NCBI RefSeq assembly: GCF_038443385.1
Contig: NZ_CP151726.1
Coordinates: 7,130,001 to 7,194,000 of the forward strand
Direction: 5' to 3'
Source of the DNA: Stieleria varia
GTDB taxonomy: Bacteria; Planctomycetota; Planctomycetia; Pirellulales; Pirellulaceae
Length of the DNA stretch: 64,000 nucleotides
This document shows positions 26,774 through 36,043 of this stretch, in pieces. Every line of letters begins with the position of its first letter. Position 1 is the first letter of the stretch. A program made the position numbers and the translations under genes. The notes below the pieces were generated by a model, which made no database searches, was not told where the DNA came from, and was given only the letters and a program-made list of their open reading frames with translations.

Positions 26774-28491
26774 CAGAAGGGGGCTGGGGCACCGCGACCG
26801 GGCTGAGCTGCTGCGGCTGCAGCACCGATCGCACGGATTAGGCCTTCGCCGATGCTCACTCGGGACTTGGAGCCGTTGGGGATCGAATCTCCTGTGATAT
26901 TCAGGACTCCTTGATCACCAGCTTCGCTCAACGAATCGATGACCGCGGCGACTTCGTCATTCATTTCCACTGACTGCGCGAACTGCAGGATCGGCAGCAA
27001 TTTGACTTTCATGCTAAACACGGATGGCCCCATCCCTGCGGTTGCACCCGAATCAATCAGCTCCTTCAACAACGCCTCACTGTCACGTCCCAAAGCGAGA
27101 TACAGCGACTTGTCGCCGGTCCCCAAGTGGACTTGCAGCATGTCGCCAAAGACCTTGCGAACTTCGTCCTCCGACGCCGGCACGTCGGCTTCGACCACGT
27201 GCATTTGGACTCCGTTGTACTTGCCAAGATCAAACTTGAATCTTGGGGCATCGGGGTTTCCTGCTGGGACCTTGGCCGACAGATCCTTGACCAACTGAGC
27301 AGCCTTGTTGCCGTCGGCGAGGAACATGCCAAACGCGAGACGGAACTGGTTCTCGTCAGCCAGCAAGACCATCCCGCTGTCCGACTTTCCTTCAGCGAGC
27401 GTATCTCCGATCAGGTCACCAAGGCGTCCCAAAACGCTGTCGATTTCAGCGAGTTCATCATCGGACAAGTTGTTCTCATTGGCAATCGCGTTTCGGATCA
27501 TGGTCATCGAGCTATCGATGCTGCCACGGTACTGTGCGACGCCCTCAGGATTGATCGCTGTTGCTCCGTGGAAATAGGCTGCTGCGTCGTCGCGAACGAC
27601 GGACGCGAATGCTGATGGAATGATTTTTTGACCGCTATAGATCGCGGCCATGTTGGAGCCGGGGACGGCGGTGAAGGCAACGTCGAAGACGAGTTCGCGT
27701 GCATTCTGATCGATGTTCCAACCAAAGTTCAACTCGTCGGCTTCACGAACGATCTGCTCGATCTGCTGAATCGATTGCTCAGCCATTTCACGCGCGGCGG
27801 CTTCGTCTGGATTTTGTTGACGCATTGCGCCCTCAAACCCTTGGCGCATTTGTGCGATCAGCATGTCGCGAATTTCGGTTGGGATTTGCTGCACTTGCAG
27901 TCGCACAGCCAGGTCATAATCGTTGCCCATGCCCGAGAACAAGGTGGTCGGATCGCTGGGGGCCAACGCGATAACATCACGGTTGCGAGCGGCAACGGCC
28001 CAGGCACCTAGTTGGCGGACATAGACGGTGTTTTGGTTGACTGTGATCACCAATGTGCCATCGTCCAGTTCATCGACCGGCCCGGTCTGAGCCTCCAGAC
28101 GCTTCAACACCGTTCGGATATCGTCGGTGGGAATGGTGACGATCGGCTCAGGAGCACCATTGACCATCGGCACGATCACGCCGATGGGCAGGTTCATGTT
28201 CATGCCTTGCGTGAACATCCCAGCAAACATTTGGAACATCCCGCCTGCTTGCGGCTGCCCAGCGACACCCGTGATGTAGTTGACGTCGGCCATCAGCTTG
28301 CTGACCGAGCCAAGCGTCACCACCAAGACGGGCTGAGTGCCGTCGGTCAGCGTGGCCTGTGTACCGATCGGGGCCAGTTTTTCCTGGCCACTGGCCAGAG
28401 GCGCGACACAGAATACGGCCGCTGTGGCCAGCATCGCCGAAGCGATTCGAGTGCGAATCGACATTGTTGGGAAACCCATCTTCAAAAACAT
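26773..28491 (-). CDS. Secreted protein of unknown function
   Basis: The product is 572 aa from ATG 28491. An alternative ATG at 28464 (MSIRTRI...) gives a cleaner signal peptide with cleavage near LASGQ-E at about residue 36. The mature protein is mixed alpha/beta, has no Cys after the signal region, and has a Met/Gln-rich segment (MFQMFAGMFTQGMNMN) near residue 90 and an Ala-rich tail ending QPGRGAPAPF. I recognise no catalytic motif. The length and secretion resemble large planctomycete-specific periplasmic proteins. It is followed by the palindromic repeat array and the DUF1571 gene on the same strand. Confidence 0.8.
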   Translation of the reverse strand: MFLKMGFPTMSIRTRIASAMLATAAVFCVAPLASGQEKLAPIGTQATLTDGTQPVLVVTLGSVSKLMADVNYITGVAGQPQAGGMFQMFAGMFTQGMNMNLPIGVIVPMVNGAPEPIVTIPTDDIRTVLKRLEAQTGPVDELDDGTLVITVNQNTVYVRQLGAWAVAARNRDVIALAPSDPTTLFSGMGNDYDLAVRLQVQQIPTEIRDMLIAQMRQGFEGAMRQQNPDEAAAREMAEQSIQQIEQIVREADELNFGWNIDQNARELVFDVAFTAVPGSNMAAIYSGQKIIPSAFASVVRDDAAAYFHGATAINPEGVAQYRGSIDSSMTMIRNAIANENNLSDDELAEIDSVLGRLGDLIGDTLAEGKSDSGMVLLADENQFRLAFGMFLADGNKAAQLVKDLSAKVPAGNPDAPRFKFDLGKYNGVQMHVVEADVPASEDEVRKVFGDMLQVHLGTGDKSLYLALGRDSEALLKELIDSGATAGMGPSVFSMKVKLLPILQFAQSVEMNDEVAAVIDSLSEAGDQGVLNITGDSIPNGSKSRVSIGEGLIRAIGAAAAAAQPGRGAPAPF

Positions 28492-28898
28492 CCTTAGGTA
28501 AGTCGGTGGATTGGTGAGCCGTCACTGGCGAGATCATCCCACGGCGGGAACCCCGCTCAAGGCGGCAATTTATCAGTTTGTGGGCGCGCAAACAAAGCCA
28601 CTTCTTGGAGACAGTCCATCGACATCGTTTGCACGTCTATCAAGGAGTACCTGAGAAGAGCACTCAGGGTTTCACCGGAGAAGCAATTAAGGGACCAAGC
28701 GTCCAAGTTTGGCGTGGTGGACACTGCCAATAATTCGCTGCCGGTGGGAATTCTGGCGCATCCCATTGCGGGCGATCGTCGCTCGACTCTTCGAGCCGAT
28801 AGCGTACTGCGGGCAACATCGGACGTTACACCAAGTCAATCCGCAAGACACGACGGAGGAGAAGCTTTGCAAAAAACAGCAAAGCGGCCAGACAGGTC
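28492..28898. other. Intergenic region without a recognised gene
   Basis: 407 bp between infA and the secreted-protein gene, which are on the same strand. Apart from one small hairpin just after infA I see no gene, RNA or repeat; short open frames here have no protein-like composition. A promoter for the secreted-protein gene presumably lies at its left end but I cannot point to it. Confidence 0.5.
28864..28885 (-). terminator. Hairpin downstream of infA
   Basis: A perfect 7-bp stem GCTTTGC / GCAAAGC with an 8-nt A/T-rich loop lies 14 bp after the infA stop. On the minus strand the loop is a T-run; there is no trailing T-tract, so it is a weak candidate intrinsic terminator. Confidence 0.3.
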
Positions 28899-29120
28899 CT
28901 ATCGTTCTCGATAGGTGATGCGACCCTTGGTCAGGTCGTACGGAGAGAGTTCGACGCGGACTTTGTCGCCCGGAACGATGCGGATGAAGTGCTTACGCAT
29001 GCGGCCAGCCACATGCGCCATGACCTCACTGCCCGTTTCCAACTGAACGCGAAAACGCGTGTTGGCGAGGGCCTGAGTCACGGTGCCTTCTACTTCGAAT
29101 GCTTCTTCTTTCTTTCCCAA
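28899..29120 (-). CDS. infA: Translation initiation factor IF-1
   Basis: The product is 73 aa, the usual IF-1 length. The OB-fold hallmark residues [18 protein letters not shown] and GKMRKxxIRI-like text ([30 protein letters not shown]) are clear. IF-1 binds the 30S A-site region and acts with IF-2 and IF-3 in initiation. The start is TTG at 29120 with AAGG about 7 nt upstream; no in-frame ATG fits the conserved KKEEAxEVEG N-terminus. It lies near rpsI and rplM on the same strand. Confidence 0.96.
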   Translation of the reverse strand: MGKKEEAFEVEGTVTQALANTRFRVQLETGSEVMAHVAGRMRKHFIRIVPGDKVRVELSPYDLTKGRITYRER

Positions 29121-29311
29121 GGGGGGACCTTAAACTAAAGGGACCGAGAAATCCAAGGATCGAATTTCTCGTAATGGATCAGGGACGACTCCCCGTTGGT
29201 CATTCTCAGGCAAATGCCCGAGAGTAAGTGACCAATTCTGCAGAGGTACTGCAGAAGTCGTGCCATTTGGTACGCACTGCCAATACTTGCTTGGCAGCAC
29301 GCCATTGGCAA

Positions 29312-29725
29312 TTACCGTTTGCTGAACTGGACTCCGCGGCGTGCACCACGCAGGCCTGGTTTCTTTCGTTCCTTCATTCGCGAATCTCGCGTCAGGAATC
29401 CGCCTTCACGCAGCACATCGTGAAGGCTTTCGTCAAAGCTAACCAGGGCGCGGGCCAAGCCCATGCGGATCGCTCCGCTTTGGCCTGTGGTTCCGCCGCC
29501 GTTGACCCGTGCCAACACGTCGACTTTGCCAGCCACCTCAACAGCATCCAGCGTTTCGGTCACGCTGCGGCGATCTTTGTCGGTGTCAAAAAACTCGTCG
29601 ATGGGACGGCCATTGATCGTGATGTTGCCGCTACCCGGACGTACTCGCACGCGGGCAACGCTGCTTTTGCGACGACCGGTACCGAGAGCATCGCCGTTGA
29701 TTTTGTCTTTTTTGACCGCAACCAT
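29312..29725 (-). CDS. rpsI: 30S ribosomal protein S9
   Basis: The product is 137 aa. It contains TGRRKSSVARVRVRPGSG, ITINGRPIDEFF, GGGTTGQSGAIRMGLARAL and the C-terminal DSRMKERKKPGLRGARRGVQFSKR, whose basic SKR tail reaches the ribosomal P site. It follows rplM on the same strand with 130 bp between, the usual rplM-rpsI order. The ATG at 29725 gives the expected N-terminus with a short planctomycete extension. Several small inverted repeats lie in the 190 bp downstream before infA. Confidence 0.97.
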   Translation of the reverse strand: MVAVKKDKINGDALGTGRRKSSVARVRVRPGSGNITINGRPIDEFFDTDKDRRSVTETLDAVEVAGKVDVLARVNGGGTTGQSGAIRMGLARALVSFDESLHDVLREGGFLTRDSRMKERKKPGLRGARRGVQFSKR

Positions 29726-29855
29726 GAATCGATTGTGTTGGGATGGAGTGTGTGAATGAAGGGGGGGCTAGGACGATGGCTTTACCGCGGTGCATGGCCA
29801 TTGACCGGCCACGCTGCGTGGTTTTAAACCACCAGTGATGATCGCTTCGCTGCGA

Positions 29856-30314
29856 CTACCGCTTCGCAATCTTCTTGCTGACTCGCTTGAGCGGCTCAGC
29901 TTGCTGAGCCACATGCGGATGCTCGGGACCCGCGTAAATCTTTAATTTCTTGATCATTTGGCTGGCCAATTTGTTCTTGGGCAGCATGCGACGCACGGCG
30001 TGGTAGATCAAATCCTCGGGCTTTCGCTGTTGGCGATCACCGTAGCTCTCGAGTTTCAATCCGGGATAACCGGTGTACCACGTGTAGTGACGTGCATCCA
30101 TTTTCTTCCCCGTCATGGCCACTTTCTCGGCATTGACGACGATGACAAAGTCGCCGCAATCGACATGGGGTGTGTACTGCGGGCGGTGTTTGCCCATCAG
30201 GACAACCGCAATGTCGCTGGCAAGACGACCAAGGACTTCATCGGTGGCGTCAACGATGTGCCAGGAGCGATCGACTTCGCCCGTTTTTGCTACAGTGGTG
30301 GATTGAACGGTCAC
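29856..30314 (-). CDS. rplM: 50S ribosomal protein L13
   Basis: The product is 152 aa if it starts at GTG 30314, which places the conserved W-x-x-VDA block (SWHIVDATDEVLGRLASDIA) at residue 18, close to other L13 proteins. YTPHVDCGDFVIVVNAEKVAMTGKK, the YTGYPGLK segment and GMLPKxxL-like RRMLPKNKLASQMIKKLKIYAG are diagnostic. The frame stays open 97 codons upstream, but that extension is not protein-like and is rejected. An early assembly protein of the large subunit, it is first in the rplM-rpsI pair. Confidence 0.95.
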   Translation of the reverse strand: MTVQSTTVAKTGEVDRSWHIVDATDEVLGRLASDIAVVLMGKHRPQYTPHVDCGDFVIVVNAEKVAMTGKKMDARHYTWYTGYPGLKLESYGDRQQRKPEDLIYHAVRRMLPKNKLASQMIKKLKIYAGPEHPHVAQQAEPLKRVSKKIAKR

Positions 30315-31111
30315 GTGACAGACTGTTAGTAATCGGAAATGTACATTGGCCGCGGGCAAACGGTGCTGTGTCGACTGTTTCCATGGAACCGATCCCGCCA
30401 ATCCCTTTTTTGGAACCCGTTGTGGGGTAATCCTAAGGATTCGGTGGCAATCAAAAGCTCGATGGAAGCTTTCTCCGGCAGATTTTGTGCCTGATACAGC
30501 GTCCCGCAAAGAATCCAGGAATGTATCGACCAAGCCAAACTTGAACAAGGGCTTTTTGGTGTGCAGTTTTGCGAAAAGTGGTCTTAAAAAACAACCAATT
30601 CGCACTGCCGTGCCCTACCGGTTCTCTTGAATCTGCCATTTTGGCCGATATCCGTTGGCAAGGATTTGAGTTTTGCTCTGTCTCTCGCTGTCTCTCGCTG
30701 TGACTTCCGATGCTTCCTCGCTAAGCTAGCGGGCTGTTGATTGAGTGAGCCGCTAGCTGCGGGCCTTAGGGTGTTGACGCACCCCTTTGAGGCCCGTGGC
30801 TATCCCGGATTATTCACACGACTTACTACGGTCATCGCAACACGTTTGCGTGAAACGGCTTGCGCGGATTGGCACGAAAGCAGTCTGCGCATATCAGCCG
30901 CCACGCGATAGCGTCAGGTTCTTGCACCTATACTCAGGAACCGGACGCTATCGCGCTGCGGCGGATGAATAATCTGGGCTAGCGGCATCGGCCGGGGCGA
31001 CCGTACTGCCTGGTGCCTTACGGCCCACGGCTCACCATTGCGTTTACAGTTTCGACAGAATCAGTGGCCCGCAAGCTCCCGTTCTCGTCCCTTGCTACTG
31101 GGTAGTGTTTC
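30315..31111. other. Intergenic region with composite palindromic repeats
   Basis: 797 bp between the divergent rplM and prepilin peptidase-like genes. No gene is seen. It holds a long imperfect palindrome at 30898-30964 (arms about 18-24 bp, CGCGATAGCGTC / GACGCTATCGCG). This is flanked by an inverted pair CCCGGATTATTCAC (30804) / ATGAATAATCTGGGCTAG (30965). Around 30740-30800 there is a GAGCCGCTAGC..GGGCCTT / GAGGCCCGTGGC element that recurs near 44700 and 39500. These look like a REP-type family scattered in this genome. Confidence 0.6.
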
Positions 31112-32359
31112 TTGATCCGCCGACGTTTCCGATCCAAGTTTCCGCTCTTGCTGGTATTGCTGCTGATGGGGCTTGCCGGGGCGGGGTACGTGATCGGTTT
31201 GTCTTGGTGGCAAAGCCGGCAAAATGCGTTCTACGAATTCGACGATCTGCTGATCCCTCGCCTGATCGACTTGACCATTGTTTCGTGGCTGCTGTATTTC
31301 GGCGGAGCCATTGGCAGCTTTCTGAACGTTGTGGCCTGGCGAATGCCTCGGGGGGACTCGATCAGCGGTCGTTCCAAGTGCCCGCGGTGCGACAACGTAT
31401 TGCTAGCGCGGGACAACGTGCCCGTGCTGGGGTGGCTCTCTCTGGCGGGCCGCTGTCGATTTTGCTCGTTGCCGATTTCGGCCCGCTACCCGATCGTTGA
31501 AGCCGCGGTGGGTTTTTCGCTGACGGCGATCGGAATCACGCAACTGTACAGTTTGGCGTTGCCCTACCAATCACTGCACTGGCACGGCGGTCCGCTGTGG
31601 GCTCCTCAGGTTGATCAAAGGGTGATCGCGATCCTGACCTATCACACGGTGGCGTTGAGTACTTGCTGGGCGATGGCATTGATTCGCGTCGACGGAGTGT
31701 CCTTGCCCAAGTCGTTGGTGGTGTTTTCGCTCGTCGTCACCGCCGTCCCGATGATTGCTTTTCCAGTCCTGATGGTCACACCTTGGCAATTGGTGCGGCC
31801 AGATCATTGGACCGCCGGAGGGCTTTACTTTGACGCACTGCTGAGAGTCATCGCCGCGTGGGTGGCCGCGGCGCTGTTCGCCCGAGTGCTGGCAAAGTCG
31901 TTGTGTCCCGCAGCAGACCTCAAGCTCGATCCGCTGGGCGTCGACACAACGCGATTGATTGATTTGGTGATGCTGTTGTCGGTTCCCGCCGTTCTGATCG
32001 GTTGGCAGTCGATGCCCGCTGTGGTCTTGATGAGCGCCGTCATTGCCGTAGCGATTGGCCCGCTGTTGCGTCGGCTGCCGATCAACGATGGCCCCAAGGG
32101 TTCCATCAAACACCGCGACGCGTTCTGCCGATTTGCCTTCGCGGTCCCGATCGCACTGACGATCCACTTGGTCGTTTGGCGTCATTTACAGGCTGCAACG
32201 TACTGGCCCAGCGAAGGTTCTCGGCCGATGGTGATCGTCTTCGCGGCGATGTTGACGCTCACGATCCCGCTCTGGCTGCGTGACCCAACCAGAGCGGTTT
32301 TGGGGCAGCCAGACGTTGAGGAACAAGACATTGAGGAAACCGAGTCATCGAATCCGTGA
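31112..32359 (+). CDS. Prepilin leader peptidase-like membrane protein, degenerate in the A24 motifs
   Basis: The product is 415 aa from TTG 31112; a stop codon lies three codons upstream, so this or a later codon is the start. Residues 63-130 contain the peptidase A24 N-terminal domain: GSFLNVVAWRMPRG, CPRCD, NVPVLGWLSLAGRC-x2-C, ISARYPIVE, with the CxxC...CxxC zinc-type cysteines. About eight hydrophobic segments follow. In active type IV prepilin peptidases the C-terminal domain has an LIDxDxxxLPD and a GxGD motif. Here the first reads LIRVDGVSLPK and no GxGD is present (closest RLID before LIGWQSMP). It may be inactive or an atypical processing enzyme. A GspE-like ATPase is encoded 5.5 kb away. 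Confidence 0.75.
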   Translation: MIRRRFRSKFPLLLVLLLMGLAGAGYVIGLSWWQSRQNAFYEFDDLLIPRLIDLTIVSWLLYFGGAIGSFLNVVAWRMPRGDSISGRSKCPRCDNVLLARDNVPVLGWLSLAGRCRFCSLPISARYPIVEAAVGFSLTAIGITQLYSLALPYQSLHWHGGPLWAPQVDQRVIAILTYHTVALSTCWAMALIRVDGVSLPKSLVVFSLVVTAVPMIAFPVLMVTPWQLVRPDHWTAGGLYFDALLRVIAAWVAAALFARVLAKSLCPAADLKLDPLGVDTTRLIDLVMLLSVPAVLIGWQSMPAVVLMSAVIAVAIGPLLRRLPINDGPKGSIKHRDAFCRFAFAVPIALTIHLVVWRHLQAATYWPSEGSRPMVIVFAAMLTLTIPLWLRDPTRAVLGQPDVEEQDIEETESSNP

Positions 32360-32410
32360 AAATTCACGCCGCGCTGGGGACGCTTCATTCATCGATGGCG
32401 TAATGGATTT

Positions 32411-32443
32411 CGCCAGAAATCCTGTCCGAAAGGAATTCTGGCG
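32411..32443. terminator. Bidirectional hairpin between convergent genes
   Basis: CGCCAGAAATCCT and AGGAATTCTGGCG form a 12-bp stem with one A.A mismatch and a 7-nt loop. It lies in the 126-bp gap between the 3' ends of two convergent genes, the classic place for a shared terminator. There is no strong T-tract on either side. Confidence 0.5.
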
Positions 32444-32485
32444 AGTCCCACTACCGGGTGCGCCCGGCAATGGTATCGTCGCTCC

Positions 32486-32977
32486 TTACTTGATGTGGCG
32501 TGGACGCAACTGCAGGAACAATGCGCGTTTCTGATCTGGCAGCGAATAGCCGAATCCGCAGTTCTCCAAGAAATGACCGGACGAACTGATCGCCATGATT
32601 TCCATCACGCCCAGTCCTCGCGCCCGATCGACACACATCTGGACCAGCTTTCCACCGACACCTGCGCGTTGATAGTCGGGATGGACGGCCAAGCACTGCA
32701 GTTCGGCCAGCTTGGGGCTGTAGATCTCGACCGCCGAAAAACCGACGCATCGCTGCGGTCGCCCATCGTTGTTGGTGATCGCAACAAAACCGTGACGCGT
32801 CAGCTCGATGATTTCTGCTTCCGTCCGATCCAACAACAAACGCTGAGCCACGAAAGGACGCATCAGTGCATGGATCGCAGCCGCGTCCGTCGGCATGGCT
32901 TGACGCAACGTCGGCGCGGGATACTGCTCCGCCCGCGGCTCAGGAATCGACTCGCCTATCGGCTCAGACATCAACAT
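32486..32977 (-). CDS. GNAT acetyltransferase, N-acetylglutamate synthase-like
   Basis: The product is 163 aa. GNAT motif A is clear in AELQCLAVHPDYQRAGVGGKLV (acetyl-CoA pyrophosphate loop RxxGxG, residues about 110-120), followed by a motif B-like FLENCGFGYS. The order RLLLDRTEAEIIEL, HGFVAI, CVGFSAVEIY and ELQCLAV matches the acetyltransferase half of N-acetylglutamate synthases that are not fused to a kinase domain. It may make N-acetylglutamate for arginine synthesis (argB, argF and an argD-like gene are at 61.6-64 kb), but other GNAT substrates are possible. It lies 52 bp downstream of aroDE on the same strand and may be co-transcribed. Confidence 0.8.
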   Translation of the reverse strand: MLMSEPIGESIPEPRAEQYPAPTLRQAMPTDAAAIHALMRPFVAQRLLLDRTEAEIIELTRHGFVAITNNDGRPQRCVGFSAVEIYSPKLAELQCLAVHPDYQRAGVGGKLVQMCVDRARGLGVMEIMAISSSGHFLENCGFGYSLPDQKRALFLQLRPRHIK

Positions 32978-33029
32978 TTCCTTTCTGTGTAGTTGAACCC
33001 GCCAGCCGGCTCACCGGTCGGTTCTCTCG

Positions 33030-34526
33030 TCAGTGAATCTTGACCGGATTGGTTGCCTGCTTGATCGTTTGACGCATCAGCATGGTCGGGGCGTCCTTCC
33101 CGGTGAAGAGCTTGAACTGATACGCCGCTTGACGAACAAACATATCGACGCCGGTGATGATCCGACATTGTGCTGCTTTGGCGTGTTTGATCAGCATGGT
33201 GTTTTCCGGGTTATAGACCGTATCGAACACGATCATGTACTGATTGAGCGCAGACGCGTTGAAGGGCGAGCGATCGACGTCCGGGTGCATGCCCACCGGC
33301 GTGCCGTTGATCAACAATTGAACACGCTGGTTGTGGCGATCCTCCCAAGGCACGACGCGACACCCGAGCTCTGAACCGAGCACACGAGCGCGTTCTTCTG
33401 TTCGGGAAGTGATCACAACATCGGCGTGACGCTGCTTGAGTCCCCAGGCGATCGCGCGCGATACGCCGCCTGCCCCGAGCACCATTGCGGTGATGCCTTG
33501 CATCGGCTGGCTCTTGCGGTCTTCCTTGCGAATCTCCAGTAGTTCTTCGATGCAGTCCATCGCGGCGCGGTAATCCGTGTTGTACCCGAGGGCTTCCCCG
33601 TCATGGAACACCATCGTGTTGATCGCGCCGATCCCATTGGCGCTCGATTCGGCTTGCGTGCAGTATTCCAAGGCGCGTTCTTTGTGTGGGATCGTGACGC
33701 TGATCCCGTTGATCCCGAGTTTGGGGCAACACTTCATGAATTGATCCAGATCGTCCCGGGGGACCCGAAACGGCAGGTACCGCGCATTGAGCTTCTCGGC
33801 TTGAAAGGCTCGGTTGTGAATGATCGGGCTGTAACTGTGTGCGACGGGGTCGGCGATCACGCCGAACAACTCCGTCTGATCGTTGATGTTCTCGTAGTCG
33901 TACAAGCCATTCATGTCTTTCCAGTTCAGCAGACCCGGCGCGATCTTTTTGTCCCTGCTAAACGTTGCGTAGGTGAACGGCGACCCCAGGCGGTTGGCCA
34001 GAATCCGAGTGATGGTTCCCATTTCGCCCATGCAAATTCCGATCGTGGGCACTTTGGCTTTGCGGACCATCTCGATCATTCGGACGTTGTCCGAAAAGGA
34101 GTTGGCCATGGTCGCGATCTTGACGATATCGGCATCTTCTTCTGCCATCGCCGCATGCAGGTCTTCCAGGTTGTCCGGCGTGTCCTCAAATCTGTGAAAG
34201 CTGATCACGCGTTTGGTGGTGCCGTAACGTGGGATCTGGCTCGCCACGTCGGCTTCGATGTCGACGTATTCGACGCCCTCCACGATCGCGTTGCGGAGCA
34301 GCATCATTCGCTCGTCTTCGCTTTTCGTCCACCTGCCCCCGTCATCTCGCCGCCGAACGGTGACCACCACCGGCCCCGGTCGCTGCCTCAACAAACGGTT
34401 CAAGCTGACCGCGCGGCCGATGTAATCGAGCCTCAGCTCGACCAGCTTGGCTCCTTGTTCGACCAAATTCTTGTGTTCGGCAATCATCCGCGTGTGGCGA
34501 CTGCAGCCGAGGGTAACGCAAATCAT
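33030..34526 (-). CDS. aroDE: Fused type I 3-dehydroquinate dehydratase / shikimate dehydrogenase
   Basis: The product is 498 aa from ATG 34526 (MICVTLG); an upstream ATG at 34577 would add 17 poorly conserved residues. The AroD half (to about residue 225) has VELRLDYI, SFHRF (catalytic His) and DIVKIATMA (Schiff-base Lys). The AroE half has FGVIADPVAHSYSP (shikimate binding SxS), ISVTIPHKE (catalytic Lys), NTD in GYNTDY, and the NADP loop VLGAGGVSRA. It converts dehydroquinate to shikimate in two consecutive steps of aromatic amino-acid synthesis. This AroDE fusion order is known from planctomycetes, chlamydiae and plants. Both active sites look intact. Confidence 0.95.
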   Translation of the reverse strand: MICVTLGCSRHTRMIAEHKNLVEQGAKLVELRLDYIGRAVSLNRLLRQRPGPVVVTVRRRDDGGRWTKSEDERMMLLRNAIVEGVEYVDIEADVASQIPRYGTTKRVISFHRFEDTPDNLEDLHAAMAEEDADIVKIATMANSFSDNVRMIEMVRKAKVPTIGICMGEMGTITRILANRLGSPFTYATFSRDKKIAPGLLNWKDMNGLYDYENINDQTELFGVIADPVAHSYSPIIHNRAFQAEKLNARYLPFRVPRDDLDQFMKCCPKLGINGISVTIPHKERALEYCTQAESSANGIGAINTMVFHDGEALGYNTDYRAAMDCIEELLEIRKEDRKSQPMQGITAMVLGAGGVSRAIAWGLKQRHADVVITSRTEERARVLGSELGCRVVPWEDRHNQRVQLLINGTPVGMHPDVDRSPFNASALNQYMIVFDTVYNPENTMLIKHAKAAQCRIITGVDMFVRQAAYQFKLFTGKDAPTMLMRQTIKQATNPVKIH

Positions 34527-34712
34527 GGATAGAAATTGACAATGATGAGGTGATGGAGACGGCTTTTCGACACGCAAGCCTATAATAGATAGACTGGATT
34601 GATCGAGCGGGGGTGTTTTACTCCAATCATCGCGGGAACCCTAAAACACATCGAAATGATCCCGCAATGGTGCCCTGAACGTGAAACTTGTTACCCAAAT
34701 GGTGGAGATACG

Positions 34713-35906
34713 ATGCCAAACCTCTTGCCCCACTTTTTGCCAAGGTTTCTGCCCAGGCGGGGAAAACCGCTCGTTTTAACCAAGCAGATCGGTCTTTTCA
34801 GGGGATCGCGGGCATTGCTTTTTTTGTTTTTCGCGTCTTGGTCGGTAATCGCCCAGGCCGACAAGGACTGGCCCACGCCGCGTGGGGACCAGCATTCCTC
34901 AGGCAGCAGCAAAACCAGCTTGCCGGAAAAACTCGTCCAACGCTGGGAGTTTCAAGGTGCCGAAGCGTTTGAGACAACTCCCGTCGTTGTTGACAAAAGC
35001 GTTTTTGTGGCTGACGTGTTCGGCAAAATCTACTCGCTCGACCGGGCCACGGGCAAGCAACAGTGGATGCAAGATTTTGACACCGGATTCTCGGCCTCGC
35101 CCCTGGTCCGCGACAACGTCTTGTTCATCGGCGATGTCGAAGGAAACGTGTACGCCCTGGAATCGGGCAGCGGCAAAGAACTTTGGAAAGCACAGACCGA
35201 TGGCGAGATCAGTGGTTCCGCTGCGTACTTTGATTCCAACGTCCTGGTCGCCAGCCAAGACGGCAAACTGTACTGCTTTGCCGCCAAAGACGGCTCGCCG
35301 GTCTGGACCTATCAAGCAGAAGACCAGATCCAATGCAGTCCCACCATCGCTGGCGATCGGACCTTTCTGGGCGGATGCGACGGACAACTGCATGTCATCG
35401 ACCTCAAAACCGGCAAGGGCTCCGGCGAAAAGTTGCCGCTCGGCGGCCCCACTGGCAGCACGCCAGCCGTGTCCGGCGACCGTGTCTTTCTGCCCATCAT
35501 GGACGGCGCCGTCCTCGCGTTTGATTGGAAACAACAAAAACAGATCTGGAGCTACATCGATGACGAAGTCCAACAAGAGTATCGCAACAGCCCCGCCGTT
35601 GCCGATGACCGTGTGATCGTCAGCAGTCAACGCAAACAAGTCGACTGCCTGTCCGCCGACACAGGCAAGCGGATGTGGCGTCATACCCTCCGACGACGCG
35701 CCGATGCGTCACCCGTCATCGCCGGCGAGGATGTCTGGATCGCCGCCAGCGACGGACGCCTGATTCGCCTGTCGTTGGCCGACGGAAAACCGCTATGGTC
35801 CTACGAAATCCGCGGTGCCTTTGTCGCTGCCCCCGCCGTGACCGATACCGAATTGTTCATCGCGGACGACAACGGCGTCGTCAGGTGCTTTGCCGCTGAA
35901 AATTAA
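34713..35906 (+). CDS. Exported PQQ-type (BamB-like) beta-propeller protein
   Basis: The product is 397 aa from ATG 34713, preceded by GGAG at good spacing; the open frame extends upstream to 34599 but without an RBS or sensible sequence. A basic N-terminus and hydrophobic core (RALLFLFFASWSVIAQA, about residues 32-48) form a signal peptide. The mature part begins DWPTPRGDQHSSG, typical of planctomycete PQQ-repeat proteins. About seven blades follow, with repeated motifs such as VYALESGSGKELWK, LYCFAAKDGSPVWTY and LIRLSLADGKPLWSYE. It could be a scaffold for outer-membrane or secretion complexes; no catalytic quinoprotein residues can be assigned. Divergent from aroDE. Confidence 0.87.
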   Translation: MPNLLPHFLPRFLPRRGKPLVLTKQIGLFRGSRALLFLFFASWSVIAQADKDWPTPRGDQHSSGSSKTSLPEKLVQRWEFQGAEAFETTPVVVDKSVFVADVFGKIYSLDRATGKQQWMQDFDTGFSASPLVRDNVLFIGDVEGNVYALESGSGKELWKAQTDGEISGSAAYFDSNVLVASQDGKLYCFAAKDGSPVWTYQAEDQIQCSPTIAGDRTFLGGCDGQLHVIDLKTGKGSGEKLPLGGPTGSTPAVSGDRVFLPIMDGAVLAFDWKQQKQIWSYIDDEVQQEYRNSPAVADDRVIVSSQRKQVDCLSADTGKRMWRHTLRRRADASPVIAGEDVWIAASDGRLIRLSLADGKPLWSYEIRGAFVAAPAVTDTELFIADDNGVVRCFAAEN

Positions 35907-36043
35907 CTGGACAGAGTTGCTCGATTCCTGCGTCTGACTCCCCACGGCATTACACTATTACATTCGCTACCAACGATTGACGCCGAGTTCCTTGGCACTC
36001 ACACACCACCTGCCAATTCCCTTTCAACCCCCGGTCCGTCCAC

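Noticed and set aside
30315..30605. N-terminal extension of L13 by 97 codons
   Set aside because: The frame is open but the sequence is not protein-like, and known L13 proteins begin about 17 residues before the WxxVDA block, which fits GTG 30314.
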